Below are positions 32,603 to 45,456 of a stretch of DNA of 64,000 nucleotides, piece after piece. Where the stretch lies: contig JAZGTN010000022.1 of NCBI GenBank assembly GCA_037783415.1, forward strand, positions 9,460,001 through 9,524,000, read 5' to 3'. The notes below the pieces were generated by a model, which saw only the letters and a list, made by a program, of their open reading frames with translations, ran no database searches and was not told where the DNA came from. Source of the stretch: Leptasterias polaris (Eukaryota > Echinodermata > Asteroidea > Forcipulatida > Asteriidae). The first letter of the stretch is position 1. Each line of letters starts with the position of its first letter. Made by a program: the position numbers and the translations under genes.

Positions 32603-35600
32603 ATGAGGACAAGGTCAAGTACAACGGGGAGCATCAGTTTGCAAAGTCGGACTGTGAATCCACAGAAAAGCAGACAAAAATTGACATCGGATTCCGCAGT
32701 CGTACATGTCAAAATGAAAGCAAAGAAATCAAAGACTTCATCCAGTAATCCTCGTCCCAAATCCTCAGAACCAGGGAAGAACTCAGTAACTTCAGAAACA
32801 AAAGGTAGTCAATCAGGAATTTGCATTTAGAAGATGGATTACAAGAATGTTAGGGAGCGTCTCAAAAGTTTGGTACGTTCCCGTGGGCACATGCCAGCAA
32901 TCCATTGGACTGCCAAAGTGCCAAATTACGGGAGCAATATAATTTTGAATGTTCCAATGGAACGTTCCGGCGGTCTAGCAGAAGGGTTCATGTACACCCG
33001 CTGGAAATTTCCCTGATCCAATAAGAACATTCCTACCGTTCAGACTTTTGAGACGCTCCCTAGCAATCCAAAGCTTTAAAAATCTTGTTTTTTTTTATAG
33101 GAATTTGACTTATTTTTGTAGGATATGGTGCAAACGTGTGTCATTGAGCCAGGTATCCCAATTTTATCAGAGTCCAAACATGTAAGTATTGGATCCCCAT
33201 CATAGAGTGAAGTGTTTTGATGGATTTGGTACTGAACCCCAAACCACACACTCTTAGCATGAGACCAGGTATACCAATCTTATCAGAGTCCAAGCATTTA
33301 GGTGTTGGGTCACCATAAAGTGGAGTATTTTGATGGAATTGGTACTGAACCCCAAAACTTTAATGTTTTTATTACAGGCAAAGACATTGCAAGAAAAGCA
33401 GTAATACTATCATCTGATGGTCAATTGATGAAACTGCAACAAGAAGCAGGACACAATAGCTTAACACGGTCAGTATAGCATACAATCAAGATTCTTCCTA
33501 GATGTGAGGAAATTAAATATTTGAACACATACATGTACATGCAGTGCTTCCCCTGGCCTGGCCAATGAATTGAGCAAGGTGGTAACCATTCAAATGTAAG
33601 CCTGCAAACTGGCATTAAGAATGCAGCACTCACACACAAAATGCCTGATGACTCCATCTACACATTGGATCTACACTTTCAAATTTTGATTTTTAGATAC
33701 ATAGATCTCAAGGCAAAAGCTAACTATGACACAAAAAGAGCATTCTTCAAATTTGTCTTTGGGTCTGTCCACACTAATGGGTACAACTCACTAAACTTTA
33801 AGTGGGGCATAGGACAGTGATTTAAAAGCAAGTAATGTATTTTATCCCAGTTTTTTCCTGTACATTCCTTTGCTGTTAGTGAATGTTTCTTACCCCCCCC
33901 CCCCCCTCAAAAACAAAAACCAAATATTATGGGTATTTAAGAAATTACAAGTTCATTTAGAAGATGTAACATTCACAACAGGGACAGAGAGGATAGAAAG
34001 GGAAATTAATTTCAAGCGCATCAGTTTACCTAAATTTGTTCAATTCACACTCTTTGTAGAAGAAGTCAACACTGAGACATTTGTCTTGGTGTAAGGAAAT
34101 TAGAGTGTGAAAAAATGTTGTGTTCATAACAGGACAGAAAATCAGTACAAAAATCTACCCCCTTTATGCATGTTGCATCCTGATGTTGTCCACCCCTAGT
34201 ATCTTAATTGTGTACTTATTAAGCGTGAACAGTTCCTTTTCCTGTATAAGAACAAGCCTTCACTTGGATGAGGTGATATCAGCAAAGGTGGAAAAGGGGC
34301 AAGGTGGGCCGAGTTCGTGTTCCAATAATTTGTTCTTTATTTTGTTCTTAGATTGAACGACAGAGATGAGGAGAGTGAGTCTTCAGGTGATGAGGAATTG
34401 CCCGCCATATTTGACCCTTCTGCTCCTGAAAGCAAAGGTAACTTTGATCTCAACAGAATTAAAAGATATCTATCTGACTCAAAGTCAACATTTGAACGTC
34501 TTTTGTTCAATTTCTGAAGATATTATACCGTCACAGTGAGGTATTTTTATTCAATTGAAAAACACAAGACTGCTGGACTTGTCCAGTAGTGAGTTTACTA
34601 TGTGTACTAAATTCACTGGCCTGGGGATTACGAGCCCTGGCTTGTCTTAGCTTTTCTGCTTGTCTTAGCTTTTCTGCTTGTCTTAGCTTTTCTGCTTGTA
34701 GTAGCTTTTCTGCTTGTCTTAATGGTTAAGTGTCTTGCTTAAGGACACAAGTGTCAAAACTGGGACTCGAACCCACACTTAGAGCTTGAGTCCAGGGCAC
34801 TTGACTGCTCGGTCACAACATTCAATAAACAGTCAGGTTCTCTTGATCATACAAGCAATTTTGAAGACTTTTGTATTTTGTACAAAAGCATAAGGAGCAC
34901 CGTAGGTGTTTCAACGTGTCTGATCTTTTTCTGTGACACTTTGCCAAACAGAAAATCTGGAGGTGTATTTTGTATAAATTGAAGTATTTCCTTTGTTTTC
35001 ATTCAGTGAAAGAGCTTGCTCCAGGAACAGTGGTGTGGGCGAAGAGTATGGGTTGGTCGCATTGGCCTGCTGTGGTAAGAATTTTAATTTGTTCCTATTT
35101 TATTAACTCTTTGGTACACATACTAATGTTGATACTTTCTTCCATTAAGGGCAAGGCAGTGGTCCTTGGGCACCTCTTCCACTGGAACATTTCAAGGGGC
35201 ACCAATGCAATGTCCAATGGCCTATACTCCTTTTGCTTTATTGTTAAAAATATAGCTAATCTAGGATCTTTCCTTTTGAGATGTAAACCTCATTGCCAAA
35301 CTTGATTGTAGTTTAGTTGCTAAGCAATGTGTCCTCTAACTTTCCCCCCAGGTGCCAATCATGAAAAAAGTCAGATAGATGTAGTGCCCTCAAAAAAGAA
35401 AAAAAATCCCCCTGTGCCTGACCCCACCTCAGTGAGAAAAAACAAATCCCGACTGCGCCATTGTCGCAGGCTTAAGAACTGTTCCTAGTATTTGGATACT
35501 GGCTTTAGTTTGAATTGAATTTTTTACTCTTCATAGTATTTGGATCATGGCTTTAGTTTGACTTGGATTGTTTATTTGGTTTTTTTCTCAGCTTCTTAAT

Positions 35601-38600
35601 TTTTACTGTTATAAAAAGAAGGCCTGGGTGACGTACTTCGATGGAACCAACCGAAGGTGAGTGTTTGTGGATTCAAGAAGAGCACATCACATTTCTGTGA
35701 TCGATGGCAATACATGGAAAATCTAATAGCTATCACAGAAAAATGTTGCTTAACTAGTAAGTTAATTATGTAGTGTTCTTAGTTCAGTGAGTCTTTGAAA
35801 TTGGATCCAGTTTAGTCCCGCCACCCCCCCAAAAACAACTAAAGTTGGGGCAACTGCACAATCCTTGCATCCTTACTTCACATATGACAAGACATACATG
35901 TACAGTGCTAACCTTTTCTTGGATTCTTCTTGAGAACACAGTAAGGGATTTAAGAGAACATTTCCTCAGTGATTAATTAGCTCGCTCATCAAAACTAAAG
36001 TTGTATTGAAGTAACCATTGTGATTACTCCAATAATGCTTTAATTTGACTTGGGGATCTGGTTGGCCAAGTGGTTTCTTTTCCCTGCCATCCACCTTTTT
36101 AGAACCTGGATCAAATCCTACTCCAGACTGGAACCTTGCATGTGGATTGGGTTTTCAGTCACTAACTGATTTTGTGGGTTTCCCCAGTTGGGATTTTCCT
36201 CAAACATCTACGACTCAAATTTTCTTGTCTAGTCTTCACAAGTATTTTCTGGACTACGGATAAGGCCGGAAATCCATGTGTCCGTCATGCGATGTTCTTA
36301 TTGCGTAGTGCGCAATTTATAAGAATGAAAATACACGCCAAGCAATACAAACAATTTCATGTATCTGTATAGTGTATTGCATGGACTGCATTACTTATTA
36401 CGCACAACGCAAGACAGACACGAGAATTTTAAGCCTTAAGCCCGGTTCATACTTCCTGCGATTGCGAATGCCGAACTTGAGGTGTCAAACTCATTATGAA
36501 AAAATCGCAAGAGTGTGCTCAACTCAAGATTGTGAAACATCTGCATCAAAAACAGAGTCAAATTCAAAAGCACTTTTGAAAAATTCCTTGGTCTCATCAC
36601 CAGAAATATATTATTGATAATAATTTGTTACTTGAAAGTTCTACATTAATTTTATTTTGTTTTTGCTATCCCCAGAATACAAGTGAGCAGCAGATCACTG
36701 GTACCCTTCTCTGGACCAGATCGATCAAAGTATATTGTAAGTCAAAGTTTGTCTTTGGTGTTTAGAAATACTCATTCAAATTAGAGTTGTACCTTTAGGT
36801 TTTTTTTCTAAAACGTTTAACCACTTCCGTCGGATATCATCTGTACACGCAAACATTTTCTGGACAGACTTACGGCACACATTTTTTTACGCCAGGAACA
36901 ACCATGGTTTTTTCTTCCAATGTCTGGCTGACATGCTGAGATTAAAATAAATGACAAACATTTTTTGTAATTGTTTTTCCGTGCAAGGATTTGGGACAAC
37001 AACATAAATGCAACGCTGGATTTGAGAAAGCTTTAGAGAGAGCTGACGACTACTTAATCAAGAGAGGTAAGCAAACCCTGTAAAATATGAGAATTCAAGG
37101 ATGAGAAAGTTCTGGAATTCTATCTCATATCAACTTTTTTTGTAATGGCCAACCAGTTAATTGTTCACAAATAGTGAAATGGATACACATTTTCAGTTCA
37201 TGTTTTTTCATTATCATGTGGCAGCAACAAAAGTCAACAATTCAAAACACTGTGGTTAAGTGCAAATTTATGCCCAGTGTTGGAAAACATCAACCCTTAC
37301 CTGGTGACCAGGTGACCCGATCAGCCAACTATGCACAACAATCATAATCGGTTTATCTTGTGTTTGTTTGCGCAATTTATTTATTGGTCTAATTTCACTT
37401 TCTGTGTATTTTATTCCAAGGGCTAGGAAAATCATGTGATTGTAATACGTCGTTCCACTCAGGTTAGTTGAGAACAGACTTTAATCTAAACCTAGTCTTT
37501 TATTACATTTATTGGTTTTTACTGTTCTGCTGATATGCGATAAATTCTGTGTACTTGGTGCTTTCCCAAGTCTTGAGGGGGAACAAATCCCCAGGTTACT
37601 GGGGTTGGGTTCGAACCCTTGCATTCTAGAGCAGCATCTCACGCTCTAGACCATCGAGCACATCCTCTTCACAATGAATGGCTTTGATATCAACCCCCTT
37701 GCATATGCAACAGTATCTAAGACCAGACAATGCTAATGTGCACAGGGGAGCTGTATGATTTAGTCCTTTCTTGTGTTGGAATACAAAGATCTTGAAAGGT
37801 ATTTATTAATAGGGAAAGAACATGTCATAGGTCCATGTATTAATATGCAGATGGATTGAGTTGTTTAGCTAAATCGCAGCTGGATAGCATCTTTAAGCTA
37901 AATGTGAGGCAAAAAAATCAGAACCATTGATTTGTATTTCTTTTATCTCATTTGTCATAACAGAACTCAATACAAGTTTCCAGTCGCAACCGACTTCACC
38001 ACAGTCCAAGCCCCAATGCCCTGTATCAGCCTGTAGGGTATCAATGTCACAAGAAGGCAAGTCATCTGACCAAACAGCAACTGTAAGTACTTAAGGATTA
38101 ATGATTAGCTAGTGCTTGGTTGATGATGTTTGTTGGGCATGCGCACTGAAGTTGAAATGCAAACGACTCTAGTCATGTCAAGTCAATGCGGCCAAAAAAT
38201 AATATTGGATTAACATACCTTATGATTTTTCTGGTAACTGGACAGGTCCTCTGGCTGCACTGTGCTATGAAAACGGCTATTGATAGCCTGGTAGGCTATT
38301 TCCAAATAGTCAACTAGCCTAGTCCAACCATCTAGACTAGACAGAGTTCTGGCTAACTTAGTTCAACTATGGTCAACAATTCAACAATAGTTCTTGTGCG
38401 AATTTAACCTTAGCTTCTGTTATTCACTGATGTATTATAAAGCACCCACTAACACGCACTTGACTACCAAAATGGCAGAAATGGTAGATTCGTAATGTGT
38501 GGAGTAATGTCCAAAATTAGCTAGTTGTTTGAATTTGAGGACTAATTTAATCAGCGCAGGACACTGCTAGGGTTAACAGGTTCATGGGCTGATTAAGATT

Positions 38601-41600
38601 GATCTGAAGTGCGAATCAATCTTAACTGCTAAGCAAAGTGTGATGTCACAATGCAAATCACTATGGTGATATTGAAAACACATTTTAAGATGAATCATAC
38701 TGCTTTGTGAAATCCAGCTCTGATGTTCCAATTTGTCCAAGTCTTGCGCGATTTAACGCAATTTAAAAACTTGCCATTTTGAAATTGCTTTTTCTAATGT
38801 AGCCTGACGACGTCAAGGCCAATCTACTGTCATCAGATGAAGAGTTAAGGGTTGGTTTCCCTATTCAGAACAGTTGCCCAAATAACAATGAGAATACTCT
38901 ACTGGAAGATCCATCTCTTATTCAGAGGTATTGTATCACATCAGCAAAAATATCCTTCAAGTATTTTAGAAGTTTGAATTGAATCTCATACTGAACTGAC
39001 AACCAGTGAAGACTATGAAGTACTCATATTTTTTGAATAAAAGCTTGTACTAAATCTTTTTGAATAAAAATCCAAACATTCCTTTGAATCATTCATTTAT
39101 TTTTGATTGCAGGCAGAAGAGGTGGATTCGTACTCAAAATCGACTTCTGCAATATATCTTTACAGAAAAAACCAAGGTAGGTGTTAGACAGAGATAAATC
39201 AGAGGAACATACTTCAGCAAAAAGTTTCCCTAAGTAAATGTTACCGCAGCTGAACTATGCTGAATTGAAACACAAGAACATATTCAACCAATAACCGAAG
39301 CTCAAAGTTGGGGCTGCCAAAATGCACCCCTTAACAGAGTCTTCCTCGAAGGCTTTGAGAAAGACTCTACTGGGTCAAAACATGAGGCCTTAATCACTCT
39401 TTGCGTTTATACAACAAGTCATTTTGGTTGGTGAGTAGTTTTTCTTTTTTCAGTTGATTTTGTTCTTGACACAGATTCATCTATTGGCTATCTACGAGGG
39501 GCGGACAAATTCAGAGAGACATTCATTGTTTGGATCAAAGCGAACCATTGATCGACAGAAACTAAGATCACTGGCTGGCCTTGGACCAATCACTGATGAG
39601 GAGCAGGTTAGATTTTTACCCTTAAACTAATTTTCCAATCTTGAGAAAACATTCTTTGGAAAGAATCTTTATAAAACCAGCAGAAGCGATACCCACTTTT
39701 ACACAATTTGACTCCAACGATTATCAGAATCCCATAAGTAATGCTTGAAGCTATTTTTTCTTTCTTTTAAGATTTAAGCAAGTAAACATAAAGTTACAAA
39801 ATTTCTTTCACCGATGTTTTTCAAGGACTTGTGGTTTTACTTGCACTATAATTTAAAATGTCAAATTCTGCCTTTGAATGGCAAAACAGATGAATTTTGG
39901 TTAATTTAAGTATCAAGCAATAAACCACAAGGGAAGCTGACTGGGTAAAGTTATTTGTTATGATTATTTTAAAAAAATTACCCAGTTAGTTTCCTTTGTG
40001 GTTTATTACTTGATATTTGTAATAAAAAGTTGCATCCCCTTAAGGTGATCCCTTCGCTGCCACTTCCCAGGTTGTATCGTACACTTGGGTCTGATCCCTG
40101 GCTACACGGCAGTTAATGGTTGTATGGTTTTTGACTGTCACCCCAAACAAAGTTATTGACAAAATAGGGAGACTGCCAACATAGGGCTAGATAGCTCAGT
40201 CGGTACAGCGCTAGCATTTTAATCCGAAGGTCCCAGGTTCAAATCTTGCTCTAGTCAATTTTTCTTCATTCAACCCAAAATTTATATTACTGTTACAGAA
40301 GTAGCAAGAAGTGTGATTGAAACAGTGAACAAGTATTTGAAACTGTTTTGTTGACAGCAAAGTGACTTGACTGGCTTTCTGAGTGACCTGTATGTTAATC
40401 ACTGTATGAAGAGCAAAGAGGATTTACCCAATCTGTCCTACATCACAGAGGTCTGGTTACCAGAGGTATGTGGACCTCCAATCATTTTAAGTTAAAGTTT
40501 CTGTGTACCGTTTAAATGTTTTTTTGTCTCAGATTCGTAGCTGAGTAGTAGCCTTATTTCATTGTGCATTCATTCAAGAAAGTAGAATTAACTGTTGCAA
40601 ACTGCTTTATATATATACCAACCAAAATGACCTGTGGAAATGCAAACAAAATAATAATCTGGGCCTGACATTGAGAAAGTCTCTGCTTGGATCAAAATGT
40701 AAGGCCATTACTATTTGTTGTATTTATTTACATTAAATTTATTACTTTTTTCTCAAGTGCTTTTTCAAACTGTTATTTTAAGTTTCAATTTGTAGTTTCT
40801 GTGAACTGTCTAAATTTGTGAGGTGTAAGATTTTGTGAATATTTAATTGGTTTTATAAGTTGTCTTGTTTTTTTTTCTTCTTTAGAACCCTTGTTTACTT
40901 TTCCCTAATTCAGCTCTTTGCTCATATGGATTTTGTAAAATTAATCATGTTAAGACCCTCTCTTATCTTTCATATTTTCCCCTCCCCGTTTAGATAATTC
41001 CCATAACCCTTGCCCACCCCTACCCTTCTTGTAAATCAAACTGCCCCTCCTTCACCTCAAATTCCCCTTACCCATTTATAAACTCATTAGAAATACAATT
41101 AATAACAGTTGAACAGGGGCTTTCAAGGAAATACAAAAAGACTTAAAACTGTCATCAACCAATGCGTACAACCAGACTCCATGGTTCATTTGTGACAACT
41201 GTCATCAACCAATGCGTACAACCAGACTCCATGGTTCATTTGTGACAACTGTCATCAACCAATGCGTACAACCAGACTCCATGGTTCATTTGTGACAACT
41301 GTCATCAACCAATGCGTACAACCAGACTCCATGGTTCATTTGTGACAACTGTCATCAACCAATGCGTACAACCAGACTCCATGGTTCATTTGTGACAACT
41401 GTCATCAACCAATGCGTACAACCAGACTCCATGGTTCATTTGTGACAACTGTCATCAACCAATGCGTACAACCAGACTCCATGGTTCATTTGTGACAACT
41501 GTCATCAACCAATGCGTACAACCAGACTCCATGGTTCATTTGTGACAACTGTCATCAACCAATGCGTACAACCAGACTCCATGGTTCATTTGTGACAACT

Positions 41601-43288
41601 GTCATCAACCAATGCGTACAACCAGACTCCATGGTTCATTTGTGACAACTGTCATCAACCAATGCGTACAACCAGACTCCATGGTTCATTTGTGACAACT
41701 GTCATCAACCAATGCGTCAACCAGACTCCATGGTTCATTTGTGACAACTGTCATCAACCAATGCGTACAACCAGACTCCATGGTTCATTTGTGACAACTG
41801 TCATCAACCAATGCGTCAACCAGACTCCATGGTTCATTTGTGACAACTGTCATCAACCAATGCGTACAACCAGACTCCATGGTTCATTTGTGACAACTGT
41901 CATCAACCAATGCGTACAACCAGACTCCATGGTTCATTTGTGACAACTGTCATCAACCAATGCGTACAACCAGACTCCATGGTTCATTTGTGACAACTGT
42001 CATCAACCAATGCGTACAACCAGACTCCATGGTTCATTTGTGACAACTGTCATCAACCAATGCGTACAACCAGACTCCATGGTTCATTTGTGACAACTGT
42101 CATCAACCAATGCGTACAACCAGACTCCATGGTTCATTTGTGACAACTGTCATCAACCAATGCGTACAACCAGACTCCATGGTTCATTTGTGACAACTGT
42201 CATCAACCAATGCGTACAACCAGACTCCATGGTTCATTTGTGACAACTGTCATCAACCAATGCGTACAACCAGACTCCATGGTTCATTTGTGACAACTGT
42301 CATCAACCAATGCGTACAACCAGACTCCATGGTTCATTTGTGACAACTGTCATCAACCAATGCGTACAACCAGACTCCATGGTTCATTTGTGACAACTGT
42401 CATCAACCAATGCGTACAACCAGACTCCATGGTTCATTTGTGACAACTGTCATCAACCAATGCGTACAACCAGACTCCATGGTTCATTTGTGACAACTGT
42501 CATCAACCAATGCGTACAACCAGACTCCATGGTTCATTTGTGACAACTGTCATCAACCAATGCGTACAACCAGACTCCATGGTTCATTTGTGACAACTGT
42601 CATCAACCAATGCGTACAACCAGACTCCATGGTTCATTTGTGAATGTTTTTGACAACAAGTTTTCATTCCCTGTTTAAGTGTAAAATGAAATCTTCAGGT
42701 TGATAATAGAGATTGTCAAAGTGGCCAACCTCAGTGCTGCAACCGATTTCAAGTTTACAAAACTGCACAAGTCCACGAGTACAAGATTTCTTGTGTTAGT
42801 AGGGCACTACTTACACACTAACTGTTGGGCAAGAGGACTTACGTAGTTGTGTTGGGCAAGAGGACTTACGTAGTTGTGTAAAGTTTCGTAAACTTGGCAG
42901 CTGTTGTGAAGGAAAACGAGCTTCATTCTTGAGTGATCAAACAATTGGTTCACCGGGGGATTGTATGTGAAAACAATCTGACTAGGAGAGGGTTAAACCT
43001 TGATGTGAGAATGGAAACAAACATACAATGAGACAAATTGGAACTTTTAAATCGCAATGGTTTGGTCCTCCAAAAACGATTTCGTACAGAAGTGGTCTCA
43101 CTTGTAAAACACAACTTAATGTTATTGTTGTTGTTGTTTTTTCACAGGCGGTTATCTTTGCAATTCAGAAGACCAGACGCATTGACAAAGCCAAAGCAGA
43201 AGACCTCTTCTTCACTGAAGGAGTTCAGAGTCTGGTGGACCTCGGTGAAGACATACCAACACAGAGTGAGACATTCCGTACATTATAG
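32603..43288 (+). CDS. PWWP domain protein of the PWWP3A/PWWP3B (MUM1/EXPAND1) family
   Basis: Fourteen exons join in frame: 32603-32804, 33378-33468, 34352-34437, 35007-35074, 35592-35656, 36676-36736, 36988-37066, 37421-37462, 37964-38082, 38803-38927, 39113-39176, 39475-39606, 40358-40465 and 43148-43288 (TAG), giving 460 aa. The acceptor for the first coding exon is at 32588 and the first in-frame ATG is 32603. Residues 1-110 are basic and Ser-rich (low complexity). Residues about 127-217 form a PWWP domain: PGTVVWAKSMGWSHWPAVV (SHWP replaces PWWP), KKAWVTYFDGTNR, SSRSLVPFSGPD, and a helical end FEKALERADDYLIKRG. The C-terminal part (about 313-430: RKRWIRTQNRLLQYIFTE, LPEAVIFAIQKTRRIDKAKA) resembles the C-terminal domain of MUM1. 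PWWP domains bind methylated histone and DNA; MUM1 binds nucleosomes in the DNA-damage response. At 460 aa it is shorter than the roughly 700-aa vertebrate proteins, and their N-terminal part was not found. Confidence 0.85.
32853..33060. mobile_element. 208-bp MITE with 16-bp inverted ends and TA duplication
   Basis: Left end GGGAGCGTCTCAAAAG and right end CTTTTGAGACGCTCCC are perfect inverted repeats bounded by TA on each side (32851-52, 33061-62), as expected for a Tc1/mariner-type element. The inside also holds an inverted GTTCCAATGGAAC. It has no ORF. It lies in an intron 48 bp past the 3' splice border of the first coding exon of the PWWP3A-like gene. Confidence 0.8.
34641..34719. repeat. 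18-bp tandem repeat, four copies
   Basis: The unit TTGTCTTAGCTTTTCTGC is repeated, with one copy changed to TTGTAGTAGC. It runs directly into the family B SINE copy at 34719. Confidence 0.8.
34719..34815 (-). mobile_element. SINE with leucine-tRNA-like head, family B
   Basis: The minus strand reads CGAGCAGTCAAGTGCCCTGG, ACTCAAGCTC, then GGGTTCGAGTCCCAG (perfect B box), then CACTTGTGTCCTTAAGC. The middle part, which is present in the 12545 copy, is shortened here. Intronic in the PWWP3A-like gene. Confidence 0.65.
36044..36245 (+). mobile_element. tRNA-derived SINE, family A
   Basis: GGTTGGCCAAGTGGTTTCTT and GGATCAAATCCTACTCCAGA mark the boxes. TGTGGATTGGGTTTTCAGTC and GGATTTTCCTCAAACATCTA match the family body. 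Intronic in the PWWP3A-like gene. Confidence 0.65.
37580..37665 (-). mobile_element. tRNA-like repeat fragment
   Basis: The minus strand reads TGCTCGATGGTCTAGAGCGT, then an anticodon-like region, then AGGGTTCGAACCCAACC, which has B-box form. The acceptor stem does not pair, so it is listed as a SINE head or degraded tRNA rather than a tRNA gene. Confidence 0.35.
39352..39430 (+). repeat. dispersed repeat, Penelope 3'-tail type (copy 3)
   Basis: GAAAGACTCTACTGGGTCAA, then AACATGAGGCCTTAATCACT, then TTTATACAACAAGTCATTTT match the 22905 copy. Intronic in the PWWP3A-like gene. Confidence 0.55.
40030..40285 (+). mobile_element. SINE with lysine-tRNA-like head, family C
   Basis: A 5' unique part (GGTGATCCCTTCGCTGCCAC...) is followed by a 72-nt tRNA-like segment at 40185-40256 with TAGCTCAGTCGGTA, an anticodon loop with TTT, and GGTTCAAATC. 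The acceptor stem nearly pairs, but the anticodon stem has three mismatches, so it should not work as a tRNA. AATTTTTCTTCATTCAACCC closes the element. Other copies: 47380-47660 (minus), 54472-54665, and a 3' end at 63925-64000. Confidence 0.7.
40670..40732 (+). repeat. dispersed repeat, Penelope 3'-tail type (copy 4)
   Basis: GAGAAAGTCTCTGCTTGGAT, then CAAAATGTAAGGCCATTACT: a diverged copy of the 6371 repeat. An inverted fragment of its downstream part (ACCAACCAAAATGACCTGTG) lies just before it at 40618-40637. Confidence 0.5.
41147..42642. repeat. satellite-like array, 50-bp unit, about 30 copies
   Basis: The unit AACTGTCATCAACCAATGCG, then TACAACCAGACTCCATGGTT, then CATTTGTGAC, is repeated head to tail without spacers. 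Copies look identical except for two that lack one A (GCGTCAACC, near 41716 and 41816). That near-identity points to recent amplification. The array occupies the last intron of the PWWP3A-like gene. ORFs across it are artefacts of a unit with few stops. Confidence 0.95.
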
Positions 43289-45452
43289 CAGGTAGCAAAT
43301 CATCGGTAAATTCAGAAATTTGGTCGTGAGGGTAGCCAGGTGGAATTTGACTCTCCCTTGCACTTTTCTTGAATACTGTGGCAAATTTTTTCAAATGCGG
43401 CCTTTTAATTTTTACTGTTGTTTTGGTTGGTGTAACTATATCGTTGGCATTTTCACGATAGTGGCAAATCTGTCCAAAATGTTAACATAATTTGTGAACA
43501 ATTCATCGCTGTTTACATTTTCACTAAGTTTCGGGACCTAACACAAAATAGATATGGAGTTACACGCATCAGCATCAATTGCAAATCTCTACGTTTGCCA
43601 TTGTGTGTTTTTAATGAAGATTGCTTTGAAATATATAGTTGTTTCACAGTGCCAAACACGTGTTGTATGTCACAAACTAGCACATTCATTGACTTATTAG
43701 GTTTAGCATTTTCACAAACTGGATAATCCAAATAAGCACTGTTATGTACACAGCCCTCAGCAAACCGGTCTCATTTTGTTCATTTCACAAAGTGGAAACA
43801 GATTAGTAGTCATGGTTGTAGTTAAAACATCAGTTTGAAAAATAAACTTTAAACGCGATTTTCTCAAATCCTGGATTTTGGACTGTGGGATGGATTCGCC
43901 ACTTTGTGAAAATGGCGATGATATGTTTGTTTGTATCATTTATATTTTCATATTTTTTATATTTTTATTTTATTGTAATTGTTATTATTTGATTTTTTCC
44001 AAGTCAACTTCAGTAAAACTTTATACAATTTCATTAAAATGCATCCTTCCTTATTCAGGCATTTTTTCATTAACTGGATCAAACTAGGATTTCTTTTCAG
44101 CTACCATTGCATTAAATTTAATTTTTTTTTTTCACACATGATTTCATTCTTCTCATTCAGGTTTGTTTCAGTCACTCTTTTTGCATTTATAGACATTCAA
44201 GACTATATTTTCACCATTCTTCAGTTGAATTTACAACAGATAAAACAGAATGGTTGACCAGCCTCTTGCTGTTGGCTTTTACAAAATTGAATGATCTTTG
44301 TGAAATTAAAGAATTTGAATGGTCATTTTATTTGACTTTTGAATGCTAAACTGTTGGATTTGAATGACTCCTTTTGACTGTTAAATGCTGATGCAGAGTA
44401 CATGTAGCATTCATTTTCAAACATGAAACTTAGCCGGATGTTAAATTTAATGATTTGTTGTTGAAATTGGTTGGGAAAACCTACATTATTATTTACATTA
44501 TAATTTTGTATGCAGGTGTTGTAGGTTGAAATGACTGGTGAACAAGTAATATTTCCATCCAAAGATGCCTACAAAATAATTACAATGCACCGTCTGTATA
44601 TTTGTTCATTGAGTGAAATATAAATGAAAAATGAAAAGTATGCCAAATGCATCTGCTTAACCGTTTAGCAGGTAGAGATTTGTGTTTGATGATGGGACCA
44701 ACATTTAGTAGGGCAGATAGGGGAAACATTTGGATGGAATTTGCCTTTGATGATACATAAAAAGTACAAGTGTGGAATTTGGCACACAGTCAGAGATCCA
44801 GTTTCTATCACACATTGGTGTAGCTTCAAACCAAAAATATGTTTGAATTTGTTTATGTTGATAACACAACCATAGTCCTGCCATTAATTTTGACAGACCT
44901 ATTTTGGTCCATGTGGCACATGTTTGCGTTTCAAAAACCAAGCAACCATTGCATATATTTTTGTCAGCAAAAGAGAAAAACTATCTGAAAAAATGTGAAA
45001 TCCTGTGACCAGTAAAACTGTATGTGTAAAACTTGTCAGCTCTTTTGGGTGGTTTTTATGTGAAGGAATTGATCCCATGCACTGATGTCACATGTGCCAC
45101 TTTCTACCATGCTCACCATTTAGGGAGTCATGTACGGTAATCGCACCTAGAATGCCACGTCTTAAAATGTGCACTAGACTGTGAAACACGGGGGACATTG
45201 ATACCCAAAATGACGTCGGGAGAATTAGGTTAATAAACCCCTTGCATGTGACGAGGGCCTGCTCAGGGAATTCTTTAGGAAAGGAAAATTGGAGGGAAAT
45301 ATGTTTTTTTATGTTTTTATCTCAACATTACTTCCGTAGGAAAACACTGCCATTAGCAATTTGACCCTCTCCAACTCATGTTTAACTAATTGAATTGTTC
45401 AGATAATCTGTTTAGTAGTGTACAAATTGAATGTTGAGGAGTTGAATTGACC
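43289..45452. other. 3' flank of the PWWP3A-like gene
   Basis: AT-rich with no conserved exon. AATAAA at 43841-43846 is a possible polyadenylation signal but lies inside the 43441-43925 MITE. A second possible region is the A/T-rich stretch near 44620. Confidence 0.4.
43441..43925. mobile_element. MITE-like element with about 30-bp imperfect inverted ends
   Basis: The left end TCGTTGGCATTTTCACGATA and AGTGGCAAATCTGTCC match the reverse complement of the right end (GGATGGATTCGCCACTTTGT, GAAAATGGCGATGA). The interior has further TTTCACAAAGTGG and TTTCACAAACTGG words. No ORF. The target duplication is not resolved. Confidence 0.5.
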
Positions 45453-45456
45453 TTAA

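Noticed and set aside
40185..40256. functional lysine tRNA gene
   Set aside because: The anticodon stem has several mismatches and the segment is embedded in a SINE body found at other loci.
41662..41943. ORF of 93 aa in the 50-bp array
   Set aside because: It exists only because two units carry a 1-base deletion; it is not conserved and has no splice or start context.
41147..42642. CRISPR-like array
   Set aside because: The 50-bp units are contiguous with no unique spacers, and the genome is that of an animal.
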